Assembly (NCBI GenBank): GCA_004026145.2
Contig: CP034977.1
Span: 2,076,043-2,140,042, forward strand
Direction of reading: 5' to 3'
Length of the DNA stretch: 64,000 nucleotides
Origin: Takifugu bimaculatus
Taxonomy: Eukaryota > Chordata > Actinopteri > Tetraodontiformes > Tetraodontidae
The notes beneath the pieces are model-generated. The model saw nothing but the letters and a program-made list of their open reading frames with translations. It was not told the DNA's origin and did not search any database. The position numbers were made by a program, and so were the translations under genes. This document shows positions 8,130 through 21,600 of the stretch, piece by piece (the stretch's first letter is position 1; every line of letters starts with the position of its first letter).

Positions 8130-10666
8130 CTTAGCTCCCGACAGGAGAAACACGACAGCTAAGAACCCTGCGGACACGAAAGAGAACATTTACACATAAT
8201 TCTCTTTTCTCATTTTGTGAAGTTTTTTAAATTTCATCAACCAGTTCCGATCACACAGAGGACATTTGTTCTCTTGTCAATGCCACAAACAAAAGTACAT
8301 AAATGGCAAATTAAAAATAACTTACTGGAACAATAAATATGGCCTAATGCACATGAATTAATTATGTGCTTTTATTTTTACTTGTCATTTATTGTGAATA
8401 TCTTATATTGTGGCAGAAGCCTCGTTAGTGTTCCTGAAAGCAGATGTTCACCAAAAAAAGCCACAAAAGACCACAAAAAAAACCCAACAACAATCATCAA
8501 ACTCAAAATTGAGACCACAGCAAGGAATTGTACAAAAGTTGAAATCCTCTGACAGACTACTCACTTGGACACCAGAGGCTTCTGTCTCTCTTTTCTGGTT
8601 TAAACCCACTTTCCGCGCTGCTGTGGTGTCTCTGGAACAGTTTCCAGACTGGTTCATACGAACATAGAGAGGTCTTTACAAGTGCTGTTTACGCACGTGA
8701 CAACAACGCCTCTCGGCACATAAACCATTCAGAACTCAGCTCACAAATAGAACAGTGACACCTGCCCTGACGCTGGGCAAAACACAACCCTTTTTAGGAT
8801 CATTGCCTAAGGATGTAATAACTATTTAGCAATTAAACTTAGATGAGGAAGTCTGTCAAATCCGATCACGGTGTGAGTGTAAGAACTCATATAAACACAA
8901 AAGTGGGTCCACATAGATGTCCACAAAGACACAACCATCTGCATTCAGATGCCAAAAACCCTGTAAAGAGTTAAGAAGTAAGAAATGACCCCAACAGCGT
9001 CCATGTTCTTATTAAATCAAACAAAAGGTGAAGGAAAGAGGAGACGTTGATCGATATTTTTTTCAGGCAAATGTTGTGCAACACGGGGCGTTTGTCACAT
9101 TGCAGGCCGGGCAAAAGGGTGAGAACAGCCAGGTGTTGGCAGCTTGCAACATAAGCGACAAGCAGCGATGGCGCTAAAAAAAGAGGGAGCGTGGGCAGGA
9201 CAGGACCCAGCCCTCTTCTCAGCCAATCCTCGGCCTTGACACCTGCTGGTGACACAAAAGGGACATGTGCTTGTATTTGGAGCAGAGGTGTCACATGCTC
9301 GTTACTATCTGGCCTGATGTACATTCGCTCCTTCACGTGACATCAGCTGTGACATTGTTTACAGGTCCAGACGAGACCGGGCTCTCACAAGGATTCGTAT
9401 AAAACCAAAACTTTTGGACTTGTACACTACATCTGCATGAAACTGAATAATTGGAAATGTTCCAGAGCAAAAGAGGAGATGCCTGCAGAACCACTTGTTT
9501 ATCCAAGACTATCATACACAGACCTCTGATAAATTAAACAGCAGAAGGGAAGTTCAGGGACAAATGTGCCCCTGTGTGAACCCGCCTAACTCGCATTGCT
9601 GCGGGGATGGAACAAAGTGTCACGTGAAGATGATCATATTATACGCAGCTCACGGGCAAAACAAACAGTCCTGTCAGTGGGATGAAGACCTTGAAGGACC
9701 ATGCTGACCTTGTAACCGGAACTCAACAGAGGGCAGCCACTTACTTGTACTCCACCTACTGGTCACAAACGGAATTGCTTCTTTTTCCCCAGCATTCTCA
9801 GGTTTCAGGAATCGTTGTGCAGAAAACCTAGTTTAATGTTTGACCATTAACTGCTAAAATTCGGCGAGGCATGTTTGTACACTGTTTTATATATCAGTGG
9901 TGCAGCAAACAATGTTACAGTCCCTAGGAGTTCCGAAGTCACAGTTACAGCACGTCACATTTTAGATCCGGGACCCTGTACATGGGTTTTATTGCATGTG
10001 TGACACCAAGTGCAGAATTACCACCACAATCTCTCTGATCTTTATACGTTGAGAAAAGGTTTCAGTCAAGGTGAACATGACAGTTGTCCCCATAAAGCCC
10101 CTCAGCTGGTGTCCCACCTGGCATGAACCTGCATACTTGGATGGTAATGATACCAGTTTACCACTGGATGTTCCTGTGAAGAATGAAGCTTTCATTGTTA
10201 AGGTGGAGAGGAAGCCTTAAACCCTCATCAGGCGTCATCAGTTATTTATTAGCCTTCTTCTTCTCCTTCATTAACTAATCTATTGTTCCATCAACATCAA
10301 ACTAATTTTATCTACGAAACATGCATTTTAAAATGCAACAACTAGCCAATGATAAGGAAAAAAATGAAAATTGCGAAGGATCACCTGTACATAGAAAACA
10401 CCTCCACAGCTGCAATAACTTCAAGCGCCTCCGTTCCTTAACATTTATCCCTGTTTTTAAGAATACACGCAAGTATTTAGGAACAAAAACACATATCTAT
10501 CTGTAGTCACAGACACATTTCATCTGATTAGACTCAAAAACTAATTTAAAAAGGAAAGAAACAGAAGAAGGGGAAAACCTAATGACTGATTGCATCAGCC
10601 AGAGGGTTGATTTGATCCTCAGCCCATGTGTGACACAAGTATCGCTCCCACCAAGCTCTTCCTTTT

Positions 10667-10684
10667 AAAAAAAAAAAAAAAAAA
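10667..10684. repeat. Poly(A) run, 18 bases
   Basis: Simple homopolymer. No target-site duplication or retroposed gene is visible beside it. Confidence 0.9.
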
Positions 10685-11788
10685 TCGTTTACCTACTTTA
10701 TGGAGACACCATTCAGCTGTTTATTTCAGTCAAGCTTAATCGGAATCAGTGAAGTCAGCTTCTGACAGATGGATTGTTAATAAACCGCGAATATTTGGCG
10801 ACCTCCACGCCCACACTGCGATTACCACGCCCCTTCCATGGATGCTGTATTTACCAAATGCTGCCGCTAGATGTCAGTGTTGTAAAGTAATACAATCTTC
10901 TCGTTTTACCAACCTGATGATCTGTCAGCGGACCTCAGGCGGATTTGAAAAGATCAAATGTTTTTTTTGTAGTTTTTGTTTTTTTAATTTTTAATCATAA
11001 ATATTTATGTCGCTGCATTTAGCTACATGAAGATATCAAATCAATTCAAGAAGACCATGGATCGTGCTGCAAAGTAGATATACTCACACATGGGTAGTAA
11101 TTACATTATTATTTAGAATGTACACTTTCCAAAAATTGTGCTAATAAATGACAAAATATAACATCCAGACACAATATAACACAAGAATGACTCATATAAC
11201 CATGAAGATACAAAGGAAACTAGAGGACATGTTGCTGCAGGAGTGTTTACATTTTTTTGTTTTTCAGGTTTTGCTTTAACCACGCATTAACAAGAGCACA
11301 CCAGGTCATTATGTAGTGTAGTGTGTACAGCATTCTCTTATAGTTATGACTAAGGATTGATCACCCTGGGGTCCAATTATGGATCCTTGATAAAAGGAAG
11401 TATGCATCTCCTGTGGGACTCAGAAGGGAGAAGGATGGTTGGAACCAATCGAGCTGGAGTTTTTTGCTTTTAGACACAAGTTGTGAATCACTTCTCATGG
11501 TCCTTCATGAATAAAATATAGAAGATTCGCTACAAATAAGAGCAGATGATCTTGTTCTTGTTCTCAGGGGCTCAGACAAATTTCATTCAAGCACAAATGG
11601 GCACTGAATAGACTAAAGATACCAGGAGACGGTATTACATGATCACTTACAAAAGAGAATGGGGGTCGTTTCGTGTCCCCGTTGCAAGTATTCTGCACAA
11701 TGACAAAAAGCTGGCACAACAATTGAGCTTTGACTGTCTCACAAGGGCTTCACAAAAGCAACGGGAGTTCAAACCAGTTAAATCAGGG

Positions 11789-11815
11789 GTGTGTGTGTGT
11801 GTGTGGGGGGGGGGG
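11789..11815. repeat. (GT)n followed by an 11-base G run
   Basis: Simple repeat. Confidence 0.9.
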
Positions 11816-14800
11816 ATCAGCTGTGTGCCAAGTTAGGAAATTAAAATCCACACGTTACTCACGATCATCCCATCAACAGGAATCCAATACGAATACTAAG
11901 GCGCCCACACTTCCTCTGACAGAATTACTAGTGTTACTGGGATCTATATAGTCTGTTTGCCCGTTATTTGCCTTGCGGGGGTCCCAGCTGCATATGGGCA
12001 ATCGCCTGCTCATGGCCGGGCCTTTTCTCAGCGTTCAGGAGTATTTTTTTTCCCTGATCCTTCATTAGACATATTTCAGCATTTGCAGGGGGGGGAAAAA
12101 AGTTTTGTAAAGGATCAGACTGAGATATTCCCACCACTTTAAGGGCTAAAAAGTCCCCCAAACAGCTCTCACATATTAAAGATCCTCCAACTCTGGTTTC
12201 TGTGCTCGCTGGCTGCAGCCTCTGCTGATGGGAAATGTGTAACGGAGGAATAACCTTGGCTCTTATTGCACTTGACAGCCGGACTAAACCCATTTTCTGT
12301 AGGTAGCGCTGCCGTCAGCATGCTGCGGGGTTGCTAAGGGTTACAGGATATTAGCAACATCCCGTAGAATCTAATCATTTTCACAAAGCACCGGATAAGC
12401 ACCAGTTCTGATTCGGTTTCAAGCTACCAGAACCGTTCGTGTTTTCTACATCTGTGCGTTGTAAGTCATGAAAAAAGTGTTGTAACAAACCACCACATGA
12501 CCTGGCTTTTTGCTCTGGAACCCGATTACCATCTTCGTTTCAGGAAAAAACAACGTGATGTAAGCAGGCAACTCTGCAGAATCCTCAGAAGAGCACTGTT
12601 GCATGCATTTTGGATTAGAGCTCCAGAAGACTGACTGCAGCAGTCCCATCCTGACTTGTGAAGTCTCGTGGGTCAGACTCTGCACATATTCTCTTTGTGC
12701 ATGCCGTGCCTCGTGTTCTGACTTCAACACCTGTCTTCAAAAGGATCTTCCCTCGAGGCACTTTCAGCTTTGCAGAAGCACAAAAAGACAAACTGTTCCA
12801 ACACGGATTGAATGCCACGGGGTTAGCAGTGCAATCTCCTCACACTGGGGTTGCAATCATCAACATAAACACCTGTAACATTCAGAACGTGAGGCAACCG
12901 TTTTCTAACATTCAGCATGGATGCGCCTCAGAACGGCGTCGGTTCAGCCCGGCGAACTCCTGAGGCCACATTTTGCAGTGTGTTGCATTATGCTGCGCGT
13001 GGTTCCTGCTCTTTTGTCCACTCTACCAAGCGTCCGGCCCTGACTACATTATGAGTCAGCAGCCATCCTATGTGGCTGCGCATGAATATTATTAAATAAC
13101 CGCTGGCTATCGGGGGGGGAGGAGGGATTTGTCTTCATTACATCGAGATTGAAACACCACAGGAACTATGCTCAGACATTAGCAAACAATTGAATCAGCA
13201 CCTTTGCACGACAGCCAGCGTCGACTGCGACCTGGCCAATGCTAATGGGGCCGCAGCGGCGAGGAGCCTTCGTTTTCCACTTGCAGCCCACGAGACTGCA
13301 TGGGGTGAAAAGGAAGCAGCGCTCTGAGGAGACAGCTTTCATCCCTCTTACATCATGATGAAGAAACCACTGAGGTGGGTCATATTGGATTTACACTGCC
13401 TCAACACAGTTTCTCCATGAATATGCGGAGCCTTTTTCTACATGGTCATTAAAATTTAACCGTATATGACTTTTTTATTACTATCATATTATACCTTAAT
13501 ATTGAATAAAAGTCTTTCGTGACTTGGCTCATGATTTACTATATTTTGGAGCTTTTTTGTTGTTTCTGCGTGTGTGACTCTCAAAATAGAAAACCTCAAA
13601 TTTCATTAAAAAAAAAAAGACATTGGTGGAGGAAAACTGGCGGCATAATTATTCTTGAAATAACCTCTCACTTGTTGTTTCTCATCAGAGCCACCAAATA
13701 TTTGCATTAATATTCATATCAGCCTCTCATGAATTTTACAGACGCATCCGAGGCTACAGCATGAATGTAATATTTAACCAAAACTGCTCACAACTTTACA
13801 GGATGATGAAAGTCAGCCCGACAACACCCAACTCTCCGGAAGATAGGCTTGGGGTTTTTTTAGATTCTTTTTTGCATCAAGTACTCCGAGGCAGTTTATC
13901 ATCATAATATGCTCGACAGGATGCTAAAGACACTACATTTCCATAAGAGGACGGCATCAGCAGTCACACGGCATATTTTCATTTTTCAGTTTCCTTGTGG
14001 GCCCGACAAGCTCTGATTTATTATCATTAATAATAAGGAGAGAAAGAGCTGCGTATCAGACATCATCTTTACTTTGGAGAACAAACGCAGACGATCCATT
14101 GTTGGCAGTGATAAAACGATAATGACGCTGGTTTGGATGAGGGATGATTAAACACTCCAGGTCCAAATGTATGCAGAGTGATCCTCGCTGTGCTGCGTGG
14201 AGAGGTGGAGGCATTTCTGAATCCTTTGGTGTTTCACAAAAAAAAAAAAAAAATCCAGTATGTTCACCAGAGTTTGGAGTAAACAGAGAGATGGTCCTGA
14301 ATATTAATGTTTGCGGGAGACGCAGATCAAACCCTGCCGTCTGCTCTAAAAGGCCCTTTAAATGGCTGAAATCGTGCACGGCTGCTTTACAGTAGGTGCA
14401 GATCCCAGGAGCAAATCAAGGCTTCTGGTTTTACCTGAGATACAAGAACTGGCTTCTGCTGCGCCCAGAAATGACTGGAAATTATCATAGGGGGGCGCGT
14501 TTTAGAGAGGAACCGATCCATGCACGCAGAAAAAGGATGAAGAAGACCAACAACATCTCACACGGAGAAAAAGTGAAGAGGCGTGTGCGTGAAAGCTTAT
14601 TTTAATGATGTTTTGCCCAACGGAGATGAAGTCACAGAACCTGACAGTGATGTTCACACACACTCCCGCAGGAATGACGGAACCTTACGACAATGCCCAT
14701 AAATCAGTGTTAGGTGGAAGCCAAACGGTGCAACTGGCAAAGTCCCGTGGTGGGAAAATATGGATACTTTTAAAGCGATTACAGACAAAACAAAACAGCG

Positions 14801-14993
14801 GGCGAAATTAGCATTATGTAGCCCAGCGTGAATGTAAATTAGGTGATTTTTTTTTTTTAATCACTAATTGTAGATTACCGAGTTAATAAATGGCCATGAA
14901 TAACCACGGAAATGATCCCAGTAGCTGCAACAATTGAAACAACAATACACAACGGTTTAACACAGCCATTAAACGCGTGATTCAAAATACAGC

Positions 14994-14999
14994 TTTATT
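14994..14999 (-). terminator. gbe1: Poly(A) signal of gbe1
   Basis: AATAAA on the minus strand (context GCAATAAAGC), 567 nt after the gbe1 stop. GT-rich sequence (GTTGTGTATTGTTG) follows about 30-45 nt further on, as expected for a cleavage site. Confidence 0.6.
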
Positions 15000-15565
15000 G
15001 CTGTGTGCAAAAATCACAGCATGTTTGTATTGGTTATGTCCCACAGTGCAAAATTAAAGAAGATGAGTCAGTAGTGCATAAAGGCCTCCCTGGCTGTCTA
15101 ACACTGGAGATACACTTCAACATTATGTCTATTTGGGTACCAAATGTTGAGCCGTTTCAAACATTCGGACCATTTGATGATCGCCTGCCTCTCCCCCGGG
15201 CTCTCTTGATGTTGCAATGGCCGCACGGCACCAATTAAATATTTTTGACACACAATTCTGCCGCCGTCACGCGGCTGCCGGACAGATTTGGGTGAAATCA
15301 GCGGGGCTGTAAGTTGAAGCATCAAGCTGCGAGTGAGGCTGGACACTTCCCAAATGGTGCAATCTGGAGTAAATGGTTACAGATGGTATTTGAAAGCTCA
15401 AAAGGACGTTTTCCCATTTAGGAGGAGGGAAAAAAACAACAACTCAAAAACAAAAAGTGGGGTTGGGTGGCGAGCAAGGTTGACACTTAAAGATGAAGGT
15501 GAGTAACAGTCGGTCTGAGGTTGGTATCCGTTCTCAGCGCTGCTCTCTCTGGGGACAATCACCCT

Positions 15566-15628
15566 CTAATAACAGTAATCTATCTCCTCGTTGGCCAGGA
15601 CAATGGCTGTTCTGCAGGGGATGTAGAC
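15566..15628 (-). CDS. gbe1: gbe1 coding exon 16 and stop
   Basis: Encodes VYIPCRTAIVLANEEIDYCY, then TAG at 15568-15566. VYIP, R and the spacing match human VYIPSRVALILQ; the last eight residues differ. It lies 5.2 kb from exon 15. Confidence 0.9.
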   Translation of the reverse strand, partial: VYIPCRTAIVLANEEIDYCY

Positions 15629-18600
15629 CTGAGAGACAAAGAAAGACAACGGGGGGGAAGAGAGTAGAGAGAAAAATTAGATGACAATTGGAGATTAATG
15701 ACGCTAAAGAAATCACAGTGCCTCGACTTCATCAGCTTTCTGCTTCGGGAGAACTCTTTTGAGAGTGACTTGGCTTGGACTGCTTTCCACGATCAATGTC
15801 AGCGCGACGAAATAAAGAGGAGAGGGAAGGGACAGACGTGGATGCCGGGGAACGCCGGCGAGAGCTGCACCTCCAGGAATATTCAGATCCGGGCAGGAAA
15901 GTCCGTATTCAGCACCGGAGCCGGGAGGGAAGGGGAGGAGGCCGCTCAGGTTTCCAGTAGAGCCAGCGGTGCAGATGCATTTAAAGACCTCTTGGTGCCA
16001 CTGCACAGAGCAAATGCTTCCGGTTGGGGGACAGATGCTGTATTTTTTCCATTTCTGACTATGGAGGATATAATCCCAGCGCAGCCCGGCGAAACCCTCT
16101 GAAGTGAATACCCTAATTTAAGATTACATCCAATTAAAGCCTGCAAATTCAAGGAAATATATGGATATGGCTATCATAAACACTTGACTTTCAATTCTAA
16201 ACCCCCTAATTAATCCGCTAGCTGTGTTTCATCAGCTTTATATACTAGTGTCACATCAGCTGTGAAGGTGTGGGGAAAAGAACAGCACAGCTTTTCCATA
16301 TATTCAGAATAAAGAAAACATCATTTCTAATTCTGCAGCTAATAAAGTCTTTAATCAATCCTTTTGATATTCACAGTGTCGTTTAGGGGCAAGGAGCCAC
16401 CGTGCGCCCCATTAGTCATTTCAAGATTAGGCCCAAGGAAAAGCCAGGCCGACATAAATGATGCCCCAGTAGAAAAGTGAAAGAGAGAACGGAGCTGTAA
16501 ACAATTCAATCACCCCTGAACTCTTTAAGCTCCCCCATAGCATCAGTGCATCTCAGCTCACAGCGGCTGGGTTTCTTTGGCAACAGTTTGTCGCCGAGGG
16601 AGTCCAGCAGCCCGGTGATATAACACAGACACCGACATTGGTGACTAATTAAACAGTCACAGTGGGAGAGCTTCCATGCAGCAGCGTAGCAGAGAGGAGA
16701 GGAGAGGAGACGTCGGGAAAAAAACACCACGGCGCCCGTTTAGAGAGAAGCTGCGACTGCATCCAGCCTGGAACAACCTTTTATTTCCAGCAAAGTGACA
16801 GCGAAAGCTAATGATTCTAAATAACGGAGCACACAATTGTGTGCAGCAGCGTCGTGCAGCCTCAACAAGCCACCCCCTTTGGTTTGGGAGGTGCTTTAAA
16901 CCGCGGCCTCCACCGTCTCGGTCGCATCCGTGTCCCTAGAACACAGCCCGCTTTTGGGACCAGTACTGTAGAGACGCAGAGTCGGTGTCAAAGGTGTCAG
17001 AGGCGGCAATTTGTTTTAATTTTTATCATTAGAATCTTTTTAACCAGGACAAAAGCAGAAGTTAGGGCCAGGCTGCCTTAACTCCTTTGTTTTTTTTTTA
17101 TAGAAAACTTTTTTGTCTTAAGAATGGTCTTGTATTACCCTCACTCTCCAGTGAGTAGTTTGGATTTTCTACTCTCTCCCATTCAGCCTTCAGGCTAATT
17201 CTCCATCTGATCAGTGCTCAAATGCGCTGATGAAGAATTCATGAGCTGCTTCACAGGAATACATCATCCACCAGATTTCTGTCTCCTGACCCGAACGAGC
17301 GGCGAGGGCAAATCCCGACTATCCGTGCACTTAAAGTCTATACGTGTCCCTTCGGCTCCATTACTCACTTCACAAGGATCATCTCCTTTTAAGCTCTTCA
17401 GCACACGCAGGTTAGACTCTACCAGACTGGGTATAAAGACAAAATAAACCGGGCAGGTAAATTTCCCTCAAGTGCTGATTTTAATTATGATTAGCTTAAC
17501 TCTGAAGCACCGCCAGAGTAAAAGTGCCAATTTCAAACATATTTCACTCGGCGAAAGGAGGAAAGGCACAGTCAGACGGCATTAAATATTTAAATCTTAT
17601 TGTGTGTGTGTTTTTTTGAACTTTGAGTGCATCTGTAATTGGCAAAGTAAATCAAGTACAAACTTTACAGCTGAATAAGACATGAACAAACCTTTGACCT
17701 AAATTTAAACAAGTTTAGTTTTGTCATTTGGATGAGGCGTGTTAAGTGTCATGTACTATAATAATGAATACAAATAATAAAGAATCGGGCACATGCAGTG
17801 GCCAAAATACTGATACTGTCCTTGGACACTGAAGATGATGTCACCGGTTAGTCTGCTGTGATAAGACGCTGCTGTGCAGAGGATTATGGGAATTAGTCCA
17901 GCTTTCCCCCAAAAAAACCCAAAAACCCCGAAGTCTTATTCAGAGCCAGGAAAACCCTAGAATACCTTTAGAAAAATGGCATGTGCTGATTTTTGAGTCC
18001 AACAACAGGACTTTGTATCAACCATTCTGATTAAAATGTGCATCTGGTTCATCTACCTACTTCCTGCCAACTTTGCCTTCCTACTATGTTTAGGACAAAC
18101 TGTCAAACGAGGCACTTTGATGCCACAGGCTGCCTTAGCACGCGGCTTCTGAAGCTGCTAATTAGTGTCACTTGTTCTTTCCATTATGTTTCTGACACCA
18201 CAGCACTCAAACTCAAGTGTGCAAATAGTTTCTCTTTCAGAAATTGTAGGTTATCTTTGTGTCTTTGCAAAGCGACTAAACTATAGTTGTGTCATGCTTT
18301 AATGCTTTGCATGGATTCTCATGAAATGCCCCATTTGGAATGCAAATTTGCGGGCTCAAATTCAAGCCTGCCACATATTTTATTGGAATAAAAACATCTT
18401 TCACTTTCTGTAATACATCGGGACACTCACACAGCTCATTTATCTCGGGCTCATGTCGTCTTTGGTAACAGATTAGTTTTTAAACTTCTCAGAAAAGAAA
18501 GTTACGGCAGAATCTAATGCAATGGAAGCGGGTTTAAAAGGGCGTGTAAAGCACACTGCATGAACTGCAAAGTCAGAAACTTCAAACTTTTCCACGGGTC

Positions 18601-21600
18601 TTTTCTGACAGTCTCACCTGTCGCTTATTTGATTTCGCAGAGAAAAGGATCTGCAAATGTTGGTTGTCATGTCATGAAGCAAAACAAGATCAATCAAATC
18701 TGCAAATGCTGCCAAGAGATACTCAAGACTCTATTGGCTTTATCTAATTAGGTGCATTCTCAGTCTTATTGATTCACTCACGGTGGATATGAGAGCTTAT
18801 TATTGCCCAGTAATAAGGAAGCTGGTGAACTGATGAACCCAATAAACAGGAGGAGTTTCATGCAGAATGTCAACAGTTGTTGACTCAAATGAATATTTAA
18901 GTTTTCCTTGTTTTTCCTCGCCACCGTCTCGCCAGGACTCATCTCCCATCGGCCGTTGCTGCTTTTGTGTAGGGTAAATATTTCTGGGCCATCCTTCACC
19001 TCCTCACACAAAAGGGACAGGCGGGGAGGGGGTGCACTTTTCTGCCACTGCGCAATCACTACGATAAAAAGGAAGATGGGGCCTGAACAGAAGGGAGTAC
19101 ACCCCCCCCCCCCCCCCCCCCCTTCGCTGTCAGCTCAATTCCTCTCACCCCCTTTCATTCCCCATTAATCCGTGATGGTGCCAACATTAGCAGATGACTT
19201 GTTAACTAAACTTCATATTTTGGCTAGGAGGGTGTTGGCGAAGCGGCGGCGTTTGAATTAATAAGAGTTTGAAAAGATTTAAGAGAATGTGGAATTTGAG
19301 TCATTAAGTGATGAAATCCCAGGCTAATATGATGGAAGCGCACTCTCTGGAGGGAAGGAGGAAGGCGCTTTTTAACCGAGGTGGGGGGAAAAATGAGAAA
19401 AAATGATGAGGTTGATGCTCCAGATATCAGTTGGAGCTTTTGCCAGACATCACTTTGCTCCATAAATGCACTCCGTCTATCTCCTAAAACAGGCACATGC
19501 TCCTGAAGGTGAAAAACCAGCTCATCCACTTGATGCCATTGTATTGACTGGAGAACTACGTTGCTGAAAAAGAAGTTGGCAGCGAAAAAGATTTACTGGT
19601 GTTAAAGCTGAAGCTGGACCGTTCGGGGAATCATCGTCGATTCTCATCAAGTCTTTCCTGATATTGTTTGTAAAGATCTTATTTTCTTTCATACCCAAGG
19701 GTGGGGGGGGGAACTCCTGGAGCACCTTTTAAAATGCAGTTCGGTATTTCTTTATTTCAAGGACCATCCCAGTTCAAGTCATTAGCCCAAAGCAGCCTCC
19801 ATAATCGAGGCCCGGCGGCCCACTCTGTCAGGTATATTCCCCCATTATGAGTTTGTGTGGCGTTCACATGAAAAGGCAAGCGATAAGAGCATGAATAATG
19901 CACGTTGTTTCCCCAGATGTTTTTTTTTTTTTTAAAGAAAGATGTACGTTTAAATAACTGCAGGATAAGTGTGAGCCTTGGCAGAGCAAAGGAAAACAGA
20001 TCATGTATATTTAAAAAGTTAGACCTTCAACAAAATCAAATATAGTGAAGAAAGGCAGCGAAGCCCAAGAAGACGGACAGAATGCCTTTGCTGAATGGTG
20101 ATTAAAAGCTAATTATATTCATGAGCATGATAATTAATTAGAAAGCAATGCTTAATCTGGGGTCCAAACCAAGGGGAGAGCTGCTTTCTGCCCAAAGAGG
20201 CACAATCCCATTTAAATTAACACTTAAATCCCTTTCAAGCCTCTTTCTGTGATGTTTAGGCAAGTATAGACGCGGCGGATCACAACTACATCATGTTCAT
20301 CGAGCTCATTGTATTAAAAAGAAATGTTTGCAGTTCTGCCGCCGTGATCTGTTCACTGGAAACGGCAGCAGATTGTGCACGAGTTCATATGACTGCAGGC
20401 AAATTTGGACACAACAGAGAAATATTTAATCCAAACTTTTAAACCTTCTTCTTCTTTTTTTTCCATCTCCCAAAACATTTCTGAATCCATCTCATCACCA
20501 CCCACGTGCGCGTTGGATGTTTTTTTCCCAGCCACGAGCGGCTCCTCGGCGCCGCACAGCGGGACAATTTCGCCTGTCGACACTCAAACATCATTTAATA
20601 TGCATGATGACATTTTTGAGATTATTTAATTCAGCGACTTTGTCGGTGTGAATGTGTAATCGGGCTGGAAGCTGGAGGTAAAGTGGAGGAGGACGGGGAA
20701 GGAGAATGGGCGCACGAGAACAGACTTGACAATAAATACACGGCACCCAAAAATGAAGAGCACTTCACATTTGGGATGCAGCTAAATTAAACTCAGCAAA
20801 ACAAGAAAAGAAGGACATATTTACCTGCACGGAGTTTGGGCGCCCGTTGAAAGCTTTGGGTTCTGTGAAGAACTCCGTATTGTGGTCCAGCCGCCCGTGA
20901 CCCCCATACCGAGCATCATCTGAATCCAGCTTGATTTTGTATCTGATCAAAATTGAAGTTAGGGTACAAAAAAACCTCAAAAACGGTGGGAAAGTAGATT
21001 ATGAGATATAAGACATGAGAAGCACAAGGAAGGGGGAGGTGGGGGGGCGTTATCACTGATGCTTTTTGTATGCAGACACGGTTTAGCCGGAGCTGGTTTA
21101 TATTCATTGAAATCCTCGCATCCATCAAAATTCAGCTCACCTTCAGAGAGCTTCAAAGTGACAGTGTGGAGTCCGACCAGACTAAGAGGATCCTGCCTAA
21201 AGTGAACATGAATGTAAGAGTGATTTAATTATGGCTCAACTAACCAGCCTATTCACCGCCTAAATTAACTAAAAGACAGACAAATACAACGGCCGTTCAA
21301 ACGGACCGGCAGTTGATGAAGAATCTTCCTGAAAATATAACATGAAGTATGGAAATCGATGATTTGCTGTTGTGCAGCTGGACCGATTAGGTGAATTATG
21401 GCCTATATATTTTTTTTAAAAACCCAAAAAACTGGACAATAACTATGACGTAAAGGTAAAACGAATTCCATCGCTGAGAATTTAAAGATTACACACGTCT
21501 TTTTAAGTGAATTCCCCGCTTTCGCTCTGGCCTAAATGAGCTCCTTCACAATGTAAATACGGCCGCCATAAATATCGGAGCTGTATGTCGTTCACTTGTG

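Larger units (their letters stand above)
8168..14979. other. Gene-free region upstream of the transporter and downstream of gbe1
   Basis: No coding exon is supported. The transporter's leader exon(s) and promoter should be here but I cannot place them. Contents: an 18-base A run (10667-10684), a (GT)n(G)n tract (11789-11815), a 16-base A run (14238-14253), and an AP-1/MARE-like TGAGTCAGCA at 13052-13061. Around 13000-13200 and 13700-14050 the sequence is AT-rich with TAAT cores, as often seen in conserved noncoding DNA. Confidence 0.4.

Noticed and set aside
15698..16102. 134-codon plus-strand frame beside the last gbe1 exon, open on both strands
   Set aside because: No recognised motif, no splice signals and a mixed composition. 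More likely noncoding, possibly a conserved element.
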